DNA of 64,000 nt. Origin: Haematobia irritans (lineage: Eukaryota; Arthropoda; Insecta; Diptera; Muscidae). The notes below the pieces were generated by a model. The model saw nothing but the letters and a program-made list of their open reading frames with translations, did no database searches and was not told the DNA's origin. The position numbers and the translations under genes are program-made. The DNA is taken from assembly GCF_050003625.1 (NCBI RefSeq), contig NC_134398.1, positions 198,779,700 through 198,843,699 of the forward strand, given 5' to 3'. This document shows positions 10,244 to 23,284 of this stretch, piece by piece. Numbering within the stretch: the stretch's first letter is position 1; each line of letters opens with the position of its first letter.

Positions 10244-13200
10244 GCGAAAAGGATGATAATTCGTGACCACCCCCCAAAAATCAAAATTTTGATGAAAATC
10301 CTCAAAAAAAATGAAATTTTTATATGAAAAACTTATTTTGGCCATATCTCCTTAAATATGCGTCCTAGAGCGAAAAGGACGATAATTCGTGACCACCCCT
10401 CAAAAATCAAAATTTTGGTGAAAATCCTTGAAAAATTGAAATTTTTATATGAAAAACTTATTTTGGCCATATCTCCTTAAATATGCGTCCTAGAGCGAAA
10501 AGGATGATAATTCGTGACCACCCCTCAAAAATAAAAATTTTGGTGAAAAAAAAATTGAAATTTTTATATGAAAAACTTATTTTGGCCATATCTCCTTAAA
10601 TATGCGTCCTAGAGCGAAAAGGATGATAATTCGTGACCACCCCCCAAAAATCAAAATTTTGATGAAAATCCTCAAAAAAATGAAATTTTTATATGAAAAA
10701 CTTATTTTGGCCATATCTCCTTAAATATGCGTCCTAGAGCGAAAAGGACGATAATTCGTGACCACCCCCCAAAAATCAAAATTTTGATGAAAATCCTCAA
10801 AAAAATGAAATTTTTATATGAAAAACTTATTTTGTCCATATCTCCTTAAATATGCGTCCTAGAGCTAAAAGGACGATAATTCGTGACCACCCCTCAAAAA
10901 TCAAAATTTTGATGAAAATCCTCAAAAAAATGAAATTTTTATATGAAAAACTTGTTTTGGCCATATCTCCTTAAATATGCGCCCTAGAGCGAAAAGGATG
11001 ATAATTCGTGACCACCCCCCAAAAATCAAAATTTTGATGAAAATCCTCAAAAAAATGAAATTTTTATATGAAAAACTTATTTTGGCCATATCTCCTTAAA
11101 TATGCGTCCTAGAGCGAAAAGGACGATAATTCGTGACCACACCTCAAAAATCAAAATTTTGGCGAAAAACCTTGAAAAATTGAAATTTTTATATGAAAAA
11201 CTTATTTTGGCCATATCTCCTTAAATATGCGTCCTAGAGCGAAAAGGACGATAATTCGTGACCACCCCTCAAAAATCAAAATTTTGGTGAAAATCCTTGA
11301 AAAATTGAAATTTTTATATGAAAAACTTATTTTGGCCATATCTCCTTAAATATGCGTCCTAGAGCGAAAAGGACGATAATTCGTGACCACCCCTCAAAAA
11401 TCAAAATTTTGATGAAAATCCTCCAAAAATTTAAATTTTTATATGAAAAACTTATTTTGGCCATATCTCCTTAAATATGCGTCCTAGAGCGAAAAGGACG
11501 ATAATTCGTGGCCACACCTCAAAAATCAAAATTTTGGCGCAAAACCTTGAAAAATTGAAATTTTTATATGAAAAACTTATTTTGGCCATATCTCCTTAAA
11601 TATGCGTCCTAGAGCGAAAAGGATGATAATTCGTGACCACCCCTCAAAAATCAAAATGTTGGTGAAATTATTTAAAAAATTGAAATTTTTATACGAAAAA
11701 CTTATTTTGGCCATATCTCCTTAAATATGCGTCCTAGAGCGAAAAGGACGATAATTCGTGACCACCCCTCAAAAATCAAAATTTTGATGAAAATCCTCAA
11801 AAAAATGAAATTTTTATATGAAAAACTTATTTTGGCCATATCTCCTTAAATATGCGTCCTAGAGCGAAAAGGACGATAATTCGTGACCACACCTCAAAAA
11901 TCAAAATTTTGGCGCAAACCTTGAAAAATTGAAATTTTTATATGAAAAACTTATTTTGGCCATATCTCCTTAAATATGCGTCCTAGAGCGAAATGGATGA
12001 TAATTCGTGACAAACCCCTCAAAAATCAAAATTTTGATGAAAATCCTCAAAAAAATGAAATTTTTATATGAAAAACTTATTTTGGCCATATCTCCTTAAA
12101 TATGCGTCCTAGAGCGAAAAGGACGATAATTCGTGACCACCCCCCAAAAATCAAAATTTTGATGAAAATCCTCAAAAAAATGAAATTTTTATATGAAAAA
12201 CTTATTTTGGCCATATCTCCTTAAATATGCGTCCTAGAGCGAAAAGGACGATAATTCGTGACCACCCCTCAAAAATCAAAATTTTGGTGAAAATCCTTAA
12301 AAAATTGAAATTTTTATATGAAAAACTTATTTTGGCCATATCTCCTTAAATATGCGTCCTAGAGCGAAAAGGATGATAATTCGTGACCACCCCTCAAAAA
12401 TCAAAATTTTGGTGAAATTATTTAAAAAATTGAAATTTTTATACGAAAAACTTATTTTGGCCATATCTCCTTAAATATGCGTCCTAGAGCGAAAAGGACG
12501 ATAATTCGTGACCACCCCTCAAAAATCAAAATTTTGATGAAAATCCTCAAAAAAATGAAATTTTTATATGAAAAACTTATTTTGGCCATATCTCCTTAAA
12601 TATGCGCCCTAGAGCGAAAAGGATGATAATTCGTGACCACCCCCAAAAATCAAAATTTTGATGAAAATCCTCAAAAAAATGAAATTTTTATATGAAAAAC
12701 TTATTTTGGCCATATCTCCTTAAATATGCGTCCTAGAGCGAAAAGGACGATAATTCGTGACCACCCCTCAAAAATCAAAATTTTGGTGAAAATCCTTGAA
12801 AAATTGAAATTTTTATATGAAAAACTTATTTTGGCCATATCTCCTTAAATATGCGTCCTAGAGCGAAAAGGACGATAATTCGTAACCACCCCTCAAAAAT
12901 AAAAATTTTGGTGAAAAATCCTTGAAAAATTGAAATTTTTATATGAAAAACTTATTTTGGCCTCAAAAATCAAAATTTTGATGAAAATCCTCCAAAAATT
13001 GAAATTTTTATATGAAAAACTTATTTTGGCCATATCTCCTTAAATATGCGTCCTAGAGCGAAAAGGACGATAATTCGTGGCCACACCTCAAAAATCAAAA
13101 TTTTGGCGCAAAACCTTGAAAAATTGAAATTTTTATATGAAAAACTTATTTTGGCCATATCTCCTTAAATATGCGTCCTAGAGCGAAACGGATGATAATT

Positions 13201-13386
13201 CGTGACCTCCCCCCAAAAATCAAAATTTTGATGAAAATCCTCAAAAAATGAAATTTTTCTATGAAAAACTTATTTTGGCCATATCTCCTTAAATATGCGT
13301 CCTAGAGCGAAAAGGACGATAATTCGTGACCACCCCTCAAAAATCAAAATTTTGTGAAAATCCTTAAAAAATTGAAATTTTTATAT
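10244..13386 (+). repeat. Mixed satellite monomers with two internally deleted units
   Basis: About 25 monomers without an obvious exact higher-order period. Points of note: near 10545 GGTGAAAAAAAAATTG has lost the CCTTG segment; near 10954 AAACTTGTTTTGG; near 12010 GACAAACCCC; near 12958 a monomer jumps from ATTTTGG straight to CCTCAAAAATC, losing about 56 bp of the conserved half. The stretch 11390-11560 resembles 1080-1245. Confidence 0.82.
12945..12975 (+). repeat. Truncated monomer junction (~56 bp lost)
   Basis: ATTTTGG is joined directly to CCTCAAAAATC, removing ATATCTCC, CGTCCTAGAGCG and the GACGATAATTCG region. It is one of the few monomers without the conserved half and I saw no duplicate elsewhere in the window. 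Confidence 0.85.
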
Positions 13387-14228
13387 GAAAAACTTATTTT
13401 GGCCATATCTCCTTAAATATGCGTCCTAGAGCGAAAAGGATGATAATTCGTGACCACCCCTCAAAAATCAAAATTTTGGTGAAATTATTTAAAAAATTGA
13501 AATTTTTATACGAAAAACTTATTTTGGCCATATCTCCTTAAATATGCGTCCTAGAGCGAAAAGGACGATAATTCGTGACCACCCCTCAAAAATCAAAATT
13601 TTGATGAAAATCCTCAAAAAAATGAAATTTTTATATGAAAAACTTATTTTGGCCATATCTCCTTAAATATGCGTCCTAGAGCGAAAAGGACGATAATTCG
13701 TGACCACACCTCAAAAATCAAAATTTTGGCGCAAAACCTTGAAAAATTGAAATTTTTATATGAAAAACTTATTTTGGCCATATCTCCTTAAATATGCGTC
13801 CTAGAGCGAAACGGATGATAATTCGCGACCACCCCCCAAAAATCAAAAATTTGATGAAAATCCTCCAAAAATGAAATTTTTATATGAAAAACTTATTTTG
13901 GCCATATCTCCTTAAATATGCGCCCTAGAGCGAAAAGGATGATAATTCGTGACCACCCCCCAAAAATCAAAATTTTGATGAAAATCTTCAAAAAAATGAA
14001 ATTTTTCTATGAAAAACTTATTTTGGCCATATCTCCTTAAATATGCGTCCTAGAGCGAAAAGGACGATAATTCGTGACCACCCCTCAAAAATCAAAATTT
14101 TGGTGAAAATCCTTAAAAAATTGAAATTTTTATATGAAAAACTTATTTTGGCCATATCTCCTTAAATATGCGTCCTAGAGCGAAAAGGATGATAATTCGT
14201 GACCACCCCTCAAAAATCAAAATTTTGG
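13387..14228 (+). repeat. Block paralogous to window positions 1-842
   Basis: Same monomer order as bases 1-842 at an offset of 13386, including ATTCGCGACC at 13824 and AAAATCTTCAAAA at about 13986. I noticed no differences before the breakpoint. Near identity over 0.84 kb at 13 kb distance implies recent unequal exchange or conversion. Confidence 0.9.
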
Positions 14229-15420
14229 TGAAATTATTTAAAAAATTGAAATTTTTATACGAAAAACTTATTTTGGCCATATCTCCTTAAATATGCGTCC
14301 TAGAGCGAAAAGGACGATAATTCGTGACCACCCCTCAAAAATCAAAATTTTGATGAAAATCCTCAAAAAATGAAATTTTTATATGAAAAACTTATTTTGG
14401 CCATATCTCCTTAAATATGCGCCCTAGAGCGAAAAGGATGATAATTCGTGACCACCCCCGAAAAATCAAAATTTTGATGAAAATCCTCAAAAAAATGAAA
14501 TTTTTCTATGAAAAACTTATTTTGGCCATATCTCCTTAAATATGCGTCCTAGAGCGAAAAAGACGATAATTCGTGACCACACCTCAAAAATCAAAATTTT
14601 GGCGAAAAACCTTGAAAAATTGAAATTTTTATATGAAAAACTTATTTTGGCCATATCTCCTTAAATATGCGTCCTAGAGCGAAAAGGACGATAATTCGTG
14701 ACCACCCCCCACAAATCAAAATTTTGATGAAAATCCTCAAAAAAATGAAATTTTTATATGAAAAACTTATTTTGGCCATATCTCCTTAAATATGCGTCCT
14801 AGAGCGAAAAGGACGACAATTCGTGACCACCCCTCAAAAATCAAAATTTTCCTCCTTCCAAAATCCTCAAAAAATGAAATTTTTATATGAAAAACTTATT
14901 TTGGCCATATCTCCTTAAATATGCGCCCTAGAGCGAAAAGGATGATAATTCATGACCCCCCCCAAAAATCAAAATTTTGATGAAAATCCTCAAAAAAATG
15001 AAATTTTTCTATGAAAAACTTATTTTGGCCATATCTCCTTAAATATGCGTCCTAGAGCGAAAAGGACGATAATTCGTGACCACCCCTCAAAAATCAAAAT
15101 TTTGGTGAAAATCCTTAAAAAATTGAAATTTTTATATGAAAAACTTATTTTGGCCATATCTCCTTAAATATGCGCCCTAGAGCGAAAAGGATGATATATC
15201 GTGACCATACCTCAAAAATCAAAATTTTGGCGCAAAACCTTGAAAAATTGAAATTTTTATATGAAAAACTTATTTTGGCCATATCTCCTTAAATATGCGT
15301 CCTAGAGCGAAACGGATGATAATTCGTGACCACCCCCCAAAAATCTAAAATTTGATGAAAATCCTCCAAACATGAAATTTTTATATGAAAAACTTATTTT
15401 GGCCATATCTCCTTAAATAT
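14229..15420 (+). repeat. Mixed monomers with two rare shared modules
   Basis: At about 14790-15130 a module carries GGACGACAATTC, then TTTTCCTCCTTCCAAAATCC in place of the GATG segment (14851), then ATTCATGACCCCCCC. The same module is at about 28030-28370, offset 13236. At 15191 ATGATATATCGTGACCATACC occurs, shared with 21352 (offset 6161). Both are one-off mutations copied to distant sites. Confidence 0.85.
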
Positions 15421-18005
15421 GCGCCCTAGAGCGAAAAGGATGATAATTCGTGACCACCCCCCAAAAATCAAAATTTTGATGAAAATCCTCAAAAAAATGA
15501 AATTTTTATATGAAAAACTTATTTTGGCCATATCTCCTTAAATATGCGTCCTAGAGCGAAAAGGACGATAATTCGTGACCACCCCCCAAAAATCAAAATT
15601 TTGATGAAAATCCTCAAAAAAATTAAATTTTTATATGAAAAACTTATTTTGGCCATATCTCCTTAAATATGCGTCCTAGAGCGAAAAGGACGATAATTCG
15701 TGACCACCCCTCAAAAATCAAAATTTTGATGAAAATCCTCAAAAAAATGAAATTTTTATATGAAAAACTTATTTTGGCCATATCTCCTTAAATATGCGCC
15801 CTAGAGCGAAAAGGATGATAATTCGTGACCACCCCCCAAAAATCAAAATTTTGATGAAAATCCTCAAAAAAATGAAATTTTTATATGAAAAACTTATTTT
15901 GGCCATATCTCCTTAAATATGCGTCCTAGAGCGAAAAGGACGATAATTCGTGACCACCCCTCAAAAATCAAAATTTTGGTGAAAATCCTTGAAAAATTGA
16001 AATTTTTATATGAAAAACTTATTTTGGCCATATCTCCTTAAATATGCGTCCTAGAGCGAAAAGGACGATAATTCGTGACCACCCCTCAAAAATAAAAATT
16101 TTGGTGAAAAATCCTTGAAAAATTGAAATTTTTGTATGAAAAACTTATTTTGGCCATATCTCCTTAAATATGCGTCCTAGAGCGAAAAGGACGATAATTC
16201 GTGACCACCCCTCAAAAATCAAAATTTTGATGAAAATCCTCAAAAAAATGAAATTTTTATATGAAAAACTTATTTTGGCCATATCTCCTTAAATATGCGT
16301 CCTAGAGCGAAAAGGACGATAATTCGTGACCACCCCTCAAAAATCAAAATTTTGATGAAAATCCTCAAAAAAATGAAATTTTTATATGAAAAACTTATTT
16401 TGGCCATATCTCGTAAATATGCGTCCTAGAGCGAAAAGGATGATAATTCGTGACCACCCCTCAAAAATCAAAATTTTGATGAAAATCCTCAAAAAAATGA
16501 AATTTTTATATGAAAAACTTATTTTGGCCATATCTCGAAAATATGTAAATATTCGTGACCACTCCTCAAAAATCAAAATTTTGGCGAAAAACCTTGAAAA
16601 ATTGAAATTTTTATATGAAAAACTTTTTTTGGCCATATCTCCTTAAATATGCGTCCTAGAGCGAAAAGGACGATAATTCGTGACCACCCCCCAAAAATCA
16701 AAATTTTGATGAAAATCCTCAAAAAAATTAAATTTTTATATGAAAAACTTATTTTGGCCATATCTCCTTAAATATGCGTCCTAGAGCGAAAAGGACGATA
16801 ATTCGTGACCACCCCTCAAAAATCAAAATTTTGATGAAAATCCTCCAAAAATTGAAATTTTTATATGAAAAACTTATTTTGGCCATATCTCCTTAAATAT
16901 GCGTCCTAGAGCGAAAAGGACGATAATTCGTGGCCACACCTCAAAAATCAAAATTTTGGCGCAAAACCTTGAAAAATTGAAATTTTTATATGAAAAACTT
17001 ATTTTGGCCATATCTCCTTAAATATGCGTCCTAGAGCGAAACGGATGATAATTCGTGACCACCCCCCAAAAATCAAAAATTTGATGAAAATCCTCCAAAA
17101 CTGAAATTTTTATACGAAAAACTTATTTTGGCCATATCTCCTTAAATAGGCGTCCTAGAGCGAAAAGGACGATAATTCGTGACCACACCTCAAAAATCAA
17201 AATTTTGGCGAAAAACCTTGAAAAATTCAAATTTTTATATGAAAAACTTATTTTGGCCATATCTCCTTAAATATGCGTCCTAGAGCGAAAAGGACGATAA
17301 TTCGTGACCACCCCTCAAAAATCAAAATTTTGGTGAAAATCCTTAAAAAATTGAAATTTTTATATGAAAAACTTATTTTGGCCATATCTCCTTAAATATG
17401 CGTCCTAGAGCGAAAAGGATGATAATTCGTGACCACGTGGTGAAATTATTTAAAAAATTGAAATTTTTATACGAAAAACTTATTTTGGCCATATCTCCTT
17501 AAATATGCGTCCTAGAGCGAAACGGATGATAATTCGTGACCACCCCCCAAAAATCAAAAATTTGATGAAAATCCTCCAAAACTGAAATTTTTATACGAAA
17601 AACTTATTTTGGCCATATCTCCTTAAATAGGCGTCCTAGAGCGAAAAGGACGATAATTCGTGACCACACCTCAAAAATCAAAATTTTGGCGAAAAACCTT
17701 GAAAAATTCAAATTTTTATATGAAAAACTTATTTTGGCCATATCTCCTTAAATATGCGTCCTAGAGCGAAAAGGACGATAATTCGTGACCACCCCTCAAA
17801 AATCAAAATTTTGGTGAAAATCCTTAAAAAATTGAAATTTTTATATGAAAAACTTATTTTGGCCATATCTCCTTAAATATGCGTCCTAGAGCGAAAAGGA
17901 CGATAATTCGTGACCACCCCTCAAAAATCAAAATTTTGGTGAAAATCCTTAAAAAATTGAAATTTTTATATGAAAAACTTATTTTGGCCATATCTCCTTA
18001 AATAT
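15421..18005 (+). repeat. 2585-bp tandem duplication, copy 1
   Basis: About 21 monomers. Diagnostic sites are TTTTTGTATG, TATCTCGTAAAT, TCTCGAAAATATGTAAATATTCG-type collapse (a monomer that has lost its CGTCCTAGAGCG block, about 16535-16556), CACTCC, the TTTTTTTGG run, GTGGCC, AAATAGGCG, and GACCACGTGGTG (17431). All recur 2585 bp downstream until 17668, where this copy reads CACACC and copy 2 reads CACCCC. Short ORFs here repeat in copy 2 because the DNA does. Confidence 0.94.
17432..17441. repeat. 10-bp palindrome created at a deletion junction
   Basis: The monomer lost most of its CCCCTCAAAAATCAAAATTT segment, and the junction reads ACCACGTGGT, a perfect palindrome with a CACGTG core. The duplicate is at 20017-20026. 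The core matches the E-box/G-box hexamer, but with no gene nearby this is most likely a by-product of the deletion. Confidence 0.85.
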
Positions 18006-20252
18006 GCGCCCTAGAGCGAAAAGGATGATAATTCGTGACCACCCCCCAAAAATCAAAATTTTGATGAAAATCCTCAAAAAAATGAAATTTTTATATGAAA
18101 AACTTATTTTGGCCATATCTCCTTAAATATGCGTCCTAGATCGAAAAGGACGATAATTCGTGACCACCCCCCAAAAATCAAAATTTTGATGAAAATCCTC
18201 AAAAAAATTAAATTTTTATATGAAAAACTTATTTTGGCCATATCTCCTTAAATATGCGTCCTAGAGCGAAAAGGACGATAATTCGTGACCACCCCTCAAA
18301 AATCAAAATTTTGATGAAAATCCTCAAAAAAATGAAATTTTTATATGAAAAACTTATTTTGGCCATATCTCCTTAAATATGCGCCCTAGAGCGAAAAGGA
18401 TGATAATTCGTGACCACCCCCCAAAAATCAAAATTTTGATGAAAATCCTCAAAAAAATGAAATTTTTATATGAAAAACTTATTTTGGCCATATCTCCTTA
18501 AATATGCGTCCTAGAGCGAAAAGGACGATAATTCGTGACCACCCCTCAAAAATCAAAATTTTGGTGAAAATCCTTGAAAAATTGAAATTTTTATATGAAA
18601 AACTTATTTTGGCCATATCTCCTTAAATATGCGTCCTAGAGCGAAAAGGACGATAATTCGTGACCACCCCTCAAAAATAAAAATTTTGGTGAAAAATCCT
18701 TGAAAAATTGAAATTTTTGTATGAAAAACTTATTTTGGCCATATCTCCTTAAATATGCGTCCTAGAGCGAAAAGGACGATAATTCGTGACCACCCCTCAA
18801 AAATCAAAATTTTGATGAAAATCCTCAAAAAAATGAAATTTTTATATGAAAAACTTATTTTGGCCATATCTCCTTAAATATGCGTCCTAGAGCGAAAAGG
18901 ACGATAATTCGTGACCACCCCTCAAAAATCAAAATTTTGATGAAAATCCTCAAAAAAATGAAATTTTTATATGAAAAACTTATTTTGGCCATATCTCGTA
19001 AATATGCGTCCTAGAGCGAAAAGGATGATAATTCGTGACCACCCCTCAAAAATCAAAATTTTGATGAAAATCCTCAAAAAAATGAAATTTTTATATGAAA
19101 AACTTATTTTGGCCATATCTCGAAAATATGTAAATATTCGTGACCACTCCTCAAAAATCAAAATTTTGGCGAAAAACCTTGAAAAATTGAAATTTTTATA
19201 TGAAAAACTTTTTTTGGCCATATCTCCTTAAATATGCGTCCTAGAGCGAAAAGGACGATAATTCGTGACCACCCCCCAAAAATCAAAATTTTGATGAAAA
19301 TCCTCAAAAAAATTAAATTTTTATATGAAAAACTTATTTTGGCCATATCTCCTTAAATATGCGTCCTAGAGCGAAAAGGACGATAATTCGTGACCACCCC
19401 TCAAAAATCAAAATTTTGATGAAAATCCTCCAAAAATTGAAATTTTTATATGAAAAACTTATTTTGGCCATATCTCCTTAAATATGCGTCCTAGAGCGAA
19501 AAGGACGATAATTCGTGGCCACACCTCAAAAATCAAAATTTTGGCGCAAAACCTTGAAAAATTGAAATTTTTATATGAAAAACTTATTTTGGCCATATCT
19601 CCTTAAATATGCGTCCTAGAGCGAAACGGATGATAATTCGTGACCACCCCCCAAAAATCAAAAATTTGATGAAAATCCTCCAAAACTGAAATTTTTATAC
19701 GAAAAACTTATTTTGGCCATATCTCCTTAAATAGGCGTCCTAGAGCGAAAAGGACGATAATTCGTGACCACACCTCAAAAATCAAAATTTTGGCGAAAAA
19801 CCTTGAAAAATTCAAATTTTTATATGAAAAACTTATTTTGGCCATATCTCCTTAAATATGCGTCCTAGAGCGAAAAGGACGATAATTCGTGACCACCCCT
19901 CAAAAATCAAAATTTTGGTGAAAATCCTTAAAAAATTGAAATTTTTATATGAAAAACTTATTTTGGCCATATCTCCTTAAATATGCGTCCTAGAGCGAAA
20001 AGGATGATAATTCGTGACCACGTGGTGAAATTATTTAAAAAATTGAAATTTTTATACGAAAAACTTATTTTGGCCATATCTCCTTAAATATGCGTCCTAG
20101 AGCGAAACGGATGATAATTCGTGACCACCCCCCAAAAATCAAAAATTTGATGAAAATCCTCCAAAACTGAAATTTTTATACGAAAAACTTATTTTGGCCA
20201 TATCTCCTTAAATAGGCGTCCTAGAGCGAAAAGGACGATAATTCGTGACCAC
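18006..20252 (+). repeat. 2585-bp tandem duplication, copy 2
   Basis: Offset from copy 1 is constant at 2585 (GCGCC 15421/18006; GACCACGTGG 17431/20016). At least one private change is visible: CCTAGATCG at about 18141 for CCTAGAGCG. After 20252 this copy skips the monomers found in copy 1 and re-enters the GCGAAACGG / AAATAGGCG series, so the right boundary is rearranged. Confidence 0.93.
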
Positions 20253-23200
20253 CCCTCAAAAATCAAAATTTTGGTGAAAATCCTTAAAAAATTGAAATTT
20301 TTATATGAAAAACTTATTTTGGCCATATCTCCTTAAATATGCGTCCTAGAGCGAAACGGATGATAATTCGTGACCACCCCCCAAAAATCAAAAATTTGAT
20401 GAAAATCCTCCAAAACTGAAATTTTTATACGAAAAACTTATTTTGGCCATATCTCCTTAAATAGGCGTCCTAGAGCGAAAAGGACGATAATTCGTGACCA
20501 CACCTCAAAAATCAAAATTTTGGCGAAAAACCTTGAAAAATTCAAATTTTTATATGAAAAACTTATTTTGGCCATATCTCCTTAAATATGCGTCCTAGAG
20601 CGAAAAGGACGATAATTCGTGACCACCCCTCAAAAATCAAAATTTTGGTGAAAATCCTTGAAAAATTGAAATTTTTATATGAAAAACTTATTTTGGCCAT
20701 ATCTCCTTAAATATGCGTCCTAGAGCGAAAAGGACGATAATTCGTCCTCAAAATCAAAATTTTGATGAAAATCCTCCAAAAATTGAAATTTTTATATGAA
20801 AAACTTATTTTGGCCATATCTCCTTAAATATGCGTCCTAAAGCGAAAAGGACGATAATTCGTGACCACACCTCAAAAATCAAAATTTTGGCGCAAAACCT
20901 TGAAAAATTGAAATTTTTATATGAAAAACTTATTTTGGCCATATCTCCTTAAATATGCGTCCTAGAGCGAAAAGGACGACAATTCGTGACCACCCCTCAA
21001 AAATCAAAATTTTGATGAAAATCCTCAAAAAAATGAAATTTTTATATGAAAAACTCATTTTGGCCATATCTCCTTAAATATGCGCCCTAGAGCGAAAAGG
21101 ATGATAATTCGTGACCACCCCCCAAAAATCAAAATTTTGATGAAAATCCTCAAAAAAATGAAATTTTTCTATGAAAAACTTATTTTGGCCATATCTCCTT
21201 AAATATGCGTCCTAGAGCGAAAAGGACGATAATTCGTGACCACCCCTCAAAAATCAAAATTTTGGTGAAAATCCTTAAAAAAATTGAAATTTTTATATGA
21301 AAAACTTATTTTGGCCATATCTCCTTAAATATGCGCCCTAGAGCGAAAAGGATGATATATCGTGACCATACCTCAAAAATCAAAATTTTGGCGCAAAACC
21401 TTGAAAAATTGAAATTTTTATATGAAAAACTTATTTTGGCCATATCTCCTTAAATATGCGTCCTAGAGCGAAACGGATGATAATTCGTGACCACCCCCCA
21501 AAAATCAAAAATTTGATGAAAATCCTCCAAAAATGAAATTTTTATATGAAAAACTTATTTTGGCCATATCTCCTTAAATATGCGCCCTAGAGCGAAAAGG
21601 ATGATAATTCGTGACCACCCCCCAAAAATCAAAATTTTGATGAAAATCCTCAAAAAAATGAAATTTTTATATGAAAAACTTATTTTGGCCATATCTCCTT
21701 AAATATGCGTCCTAGAGCGAAAAGGACGATAATTCGTGACCACCCCCCAAAAATCAAAATTTTGATGAAAATCCTCAAAAAAATGAAATTTTTATATGAA
21801 AAACTTATTTTGGCCATATCTCCTTAAATATGCGTCCTAGAGCGAAAAGGACGATAATTCGTGACCACCCCTCAAAAATCAAAATTTTGATGAAAATCCT
21901 CAAAAAAATGAAATTTTTATATGAAAAACTTATTTTGGCCATATCTCCTTAAATATGCGCCCTAGAGCGAAAAGGATGATAATTCGTGACCACCCCCCAA
22001 AAATCAAAATTTTGATGAAAATCCTCAAAAAAAATGAAATTTTTATATGAAAAACTTATTTTGGCCATATCTCCTTAAATATGCGTCCTAGAGCGAAAAG
22101 GACGATAATTCGTGACCACCCCCCAAAAATCAAAATTTTGATGAAAATCCTCAAAAAATGAAATTTTTATATGAAAAACTTATTTTGGCCATATCTCCTT
22201 AAATATGCGTCCTAGAGCGAAAAGGACGATAATTCGTGACCACCCCTCAAAAATCAAAATTTTGATGAAAATCCTCAAAAAAATGAAATTTTTATATGAA
22301 AAACTTATTTTGGCCATATCTCCTTAAATATGCGCCCTAGAGCGAAAAGGATGATAATTCGTGACCACCCCCCAAAAATCAAAATTTTGATGAAAATCCT
22401 CAAAAAAAATGAAATTTTTATATGAAAAACTTATTTTGGCCATATCTCCTTAAATATGCGTCCTAGAGCGAAAAGGACGATAATTCGTGACCACCCCTCA
22501 AAAATAAAAATTTTTGTGAAAAATCCTTGAAAAATTGAAATTTTTATATGAACAACTTATTTTGGCCATATCTCCTTAAATATGCGTCCTAGAGCGAAAA
22601 GGACGATAATTCGTGACCACCCCTCAAAAATCAAAATTTTGATGAAAATCCTCAAAAAAATGAAATTTTTATATGAAAAACTTATTTTGGCCATATCTCC
22701 TTAAATATGCGTCCTAGAGCGAAAAGGACGATAATTCGTGACCACCCCTCAAAAATCAAAATTTTGATGAAAATCCTCAAAAAAATGAAATTTTTATATG
22801 AAAAACTTATTTTGGCCATATCTCGTAAATATGCGTCCTAGAGCGAAAAGGATGATAATTCGTGACCACCCGTCAAAAATCAAAATTTTGATGAAAATCC
22901 TCAAAAAAATGAAATTTTTATATGAAAAACTTATTTTGGCCATATCTCGTAAATATGTAAATATTCGTGACCACACCTCAAAAATCAAAATTTTGGCGAA
23001 AAACCTTGAAAAATTAAAATTTTTATATGAAAAACTTATTTTGGCCATATCTCCTTAAATATGCGTCCTAGAGCGAAAAGGACGATAATTCGTGACCACC
23101 CCTCAAAAATCAAAATTTTGGTGAAAATCCTTGAAAAATTGAAATTTTTATATGAAAAACTTATTTTGGCCATATCTCCTTAAATATGCGTCCTAGAGCG

Positions 23201-23284
23201 AAACGGATGATAATTCGTGACCACCCCCCAAAAATCAAAAATTTGATGAAAATCCTCCAAAACTGAAATTTTTATACGAAAAAC
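20253..23284 (+). repeat. Third, diverged relative of the 14.8-16.6 kb block
   Basis: The order from about 20950 (GACGACAATTC, CGCCC, GGTG, GATATATCGTGACCATACC at 21352, GCGAAACGG) to 23058 follows 14790-16646. Extra monomers raise the offset from 6161 to 6412. The collapsed monomer recurs at about 22945-22970 as TCTCGTAAATATGTAAATATTCG-like sequence. At 20744 a monomer with ATTCGTCCTCAAAATC has lost GACCACCC; this junction is seen again at 24835, 27070, 29061 and 32036. Confidence 0.86.

Noticed and set aside
16382..19346. Short ORFs (62-86 codons) on both strands at 16382-16761 and 18967-19346, with relatives at 831-1019 and 22794-23058
   Set aside because: They are translations of the satellite itself. 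The peptides are tandem 41-42-residue satellite readings, opposite strands are open at the same place, and identical ORFs recur only because the DNA is duplicated. They exist where a shortened monomer shifts the frame. There is no start context or codon bias.
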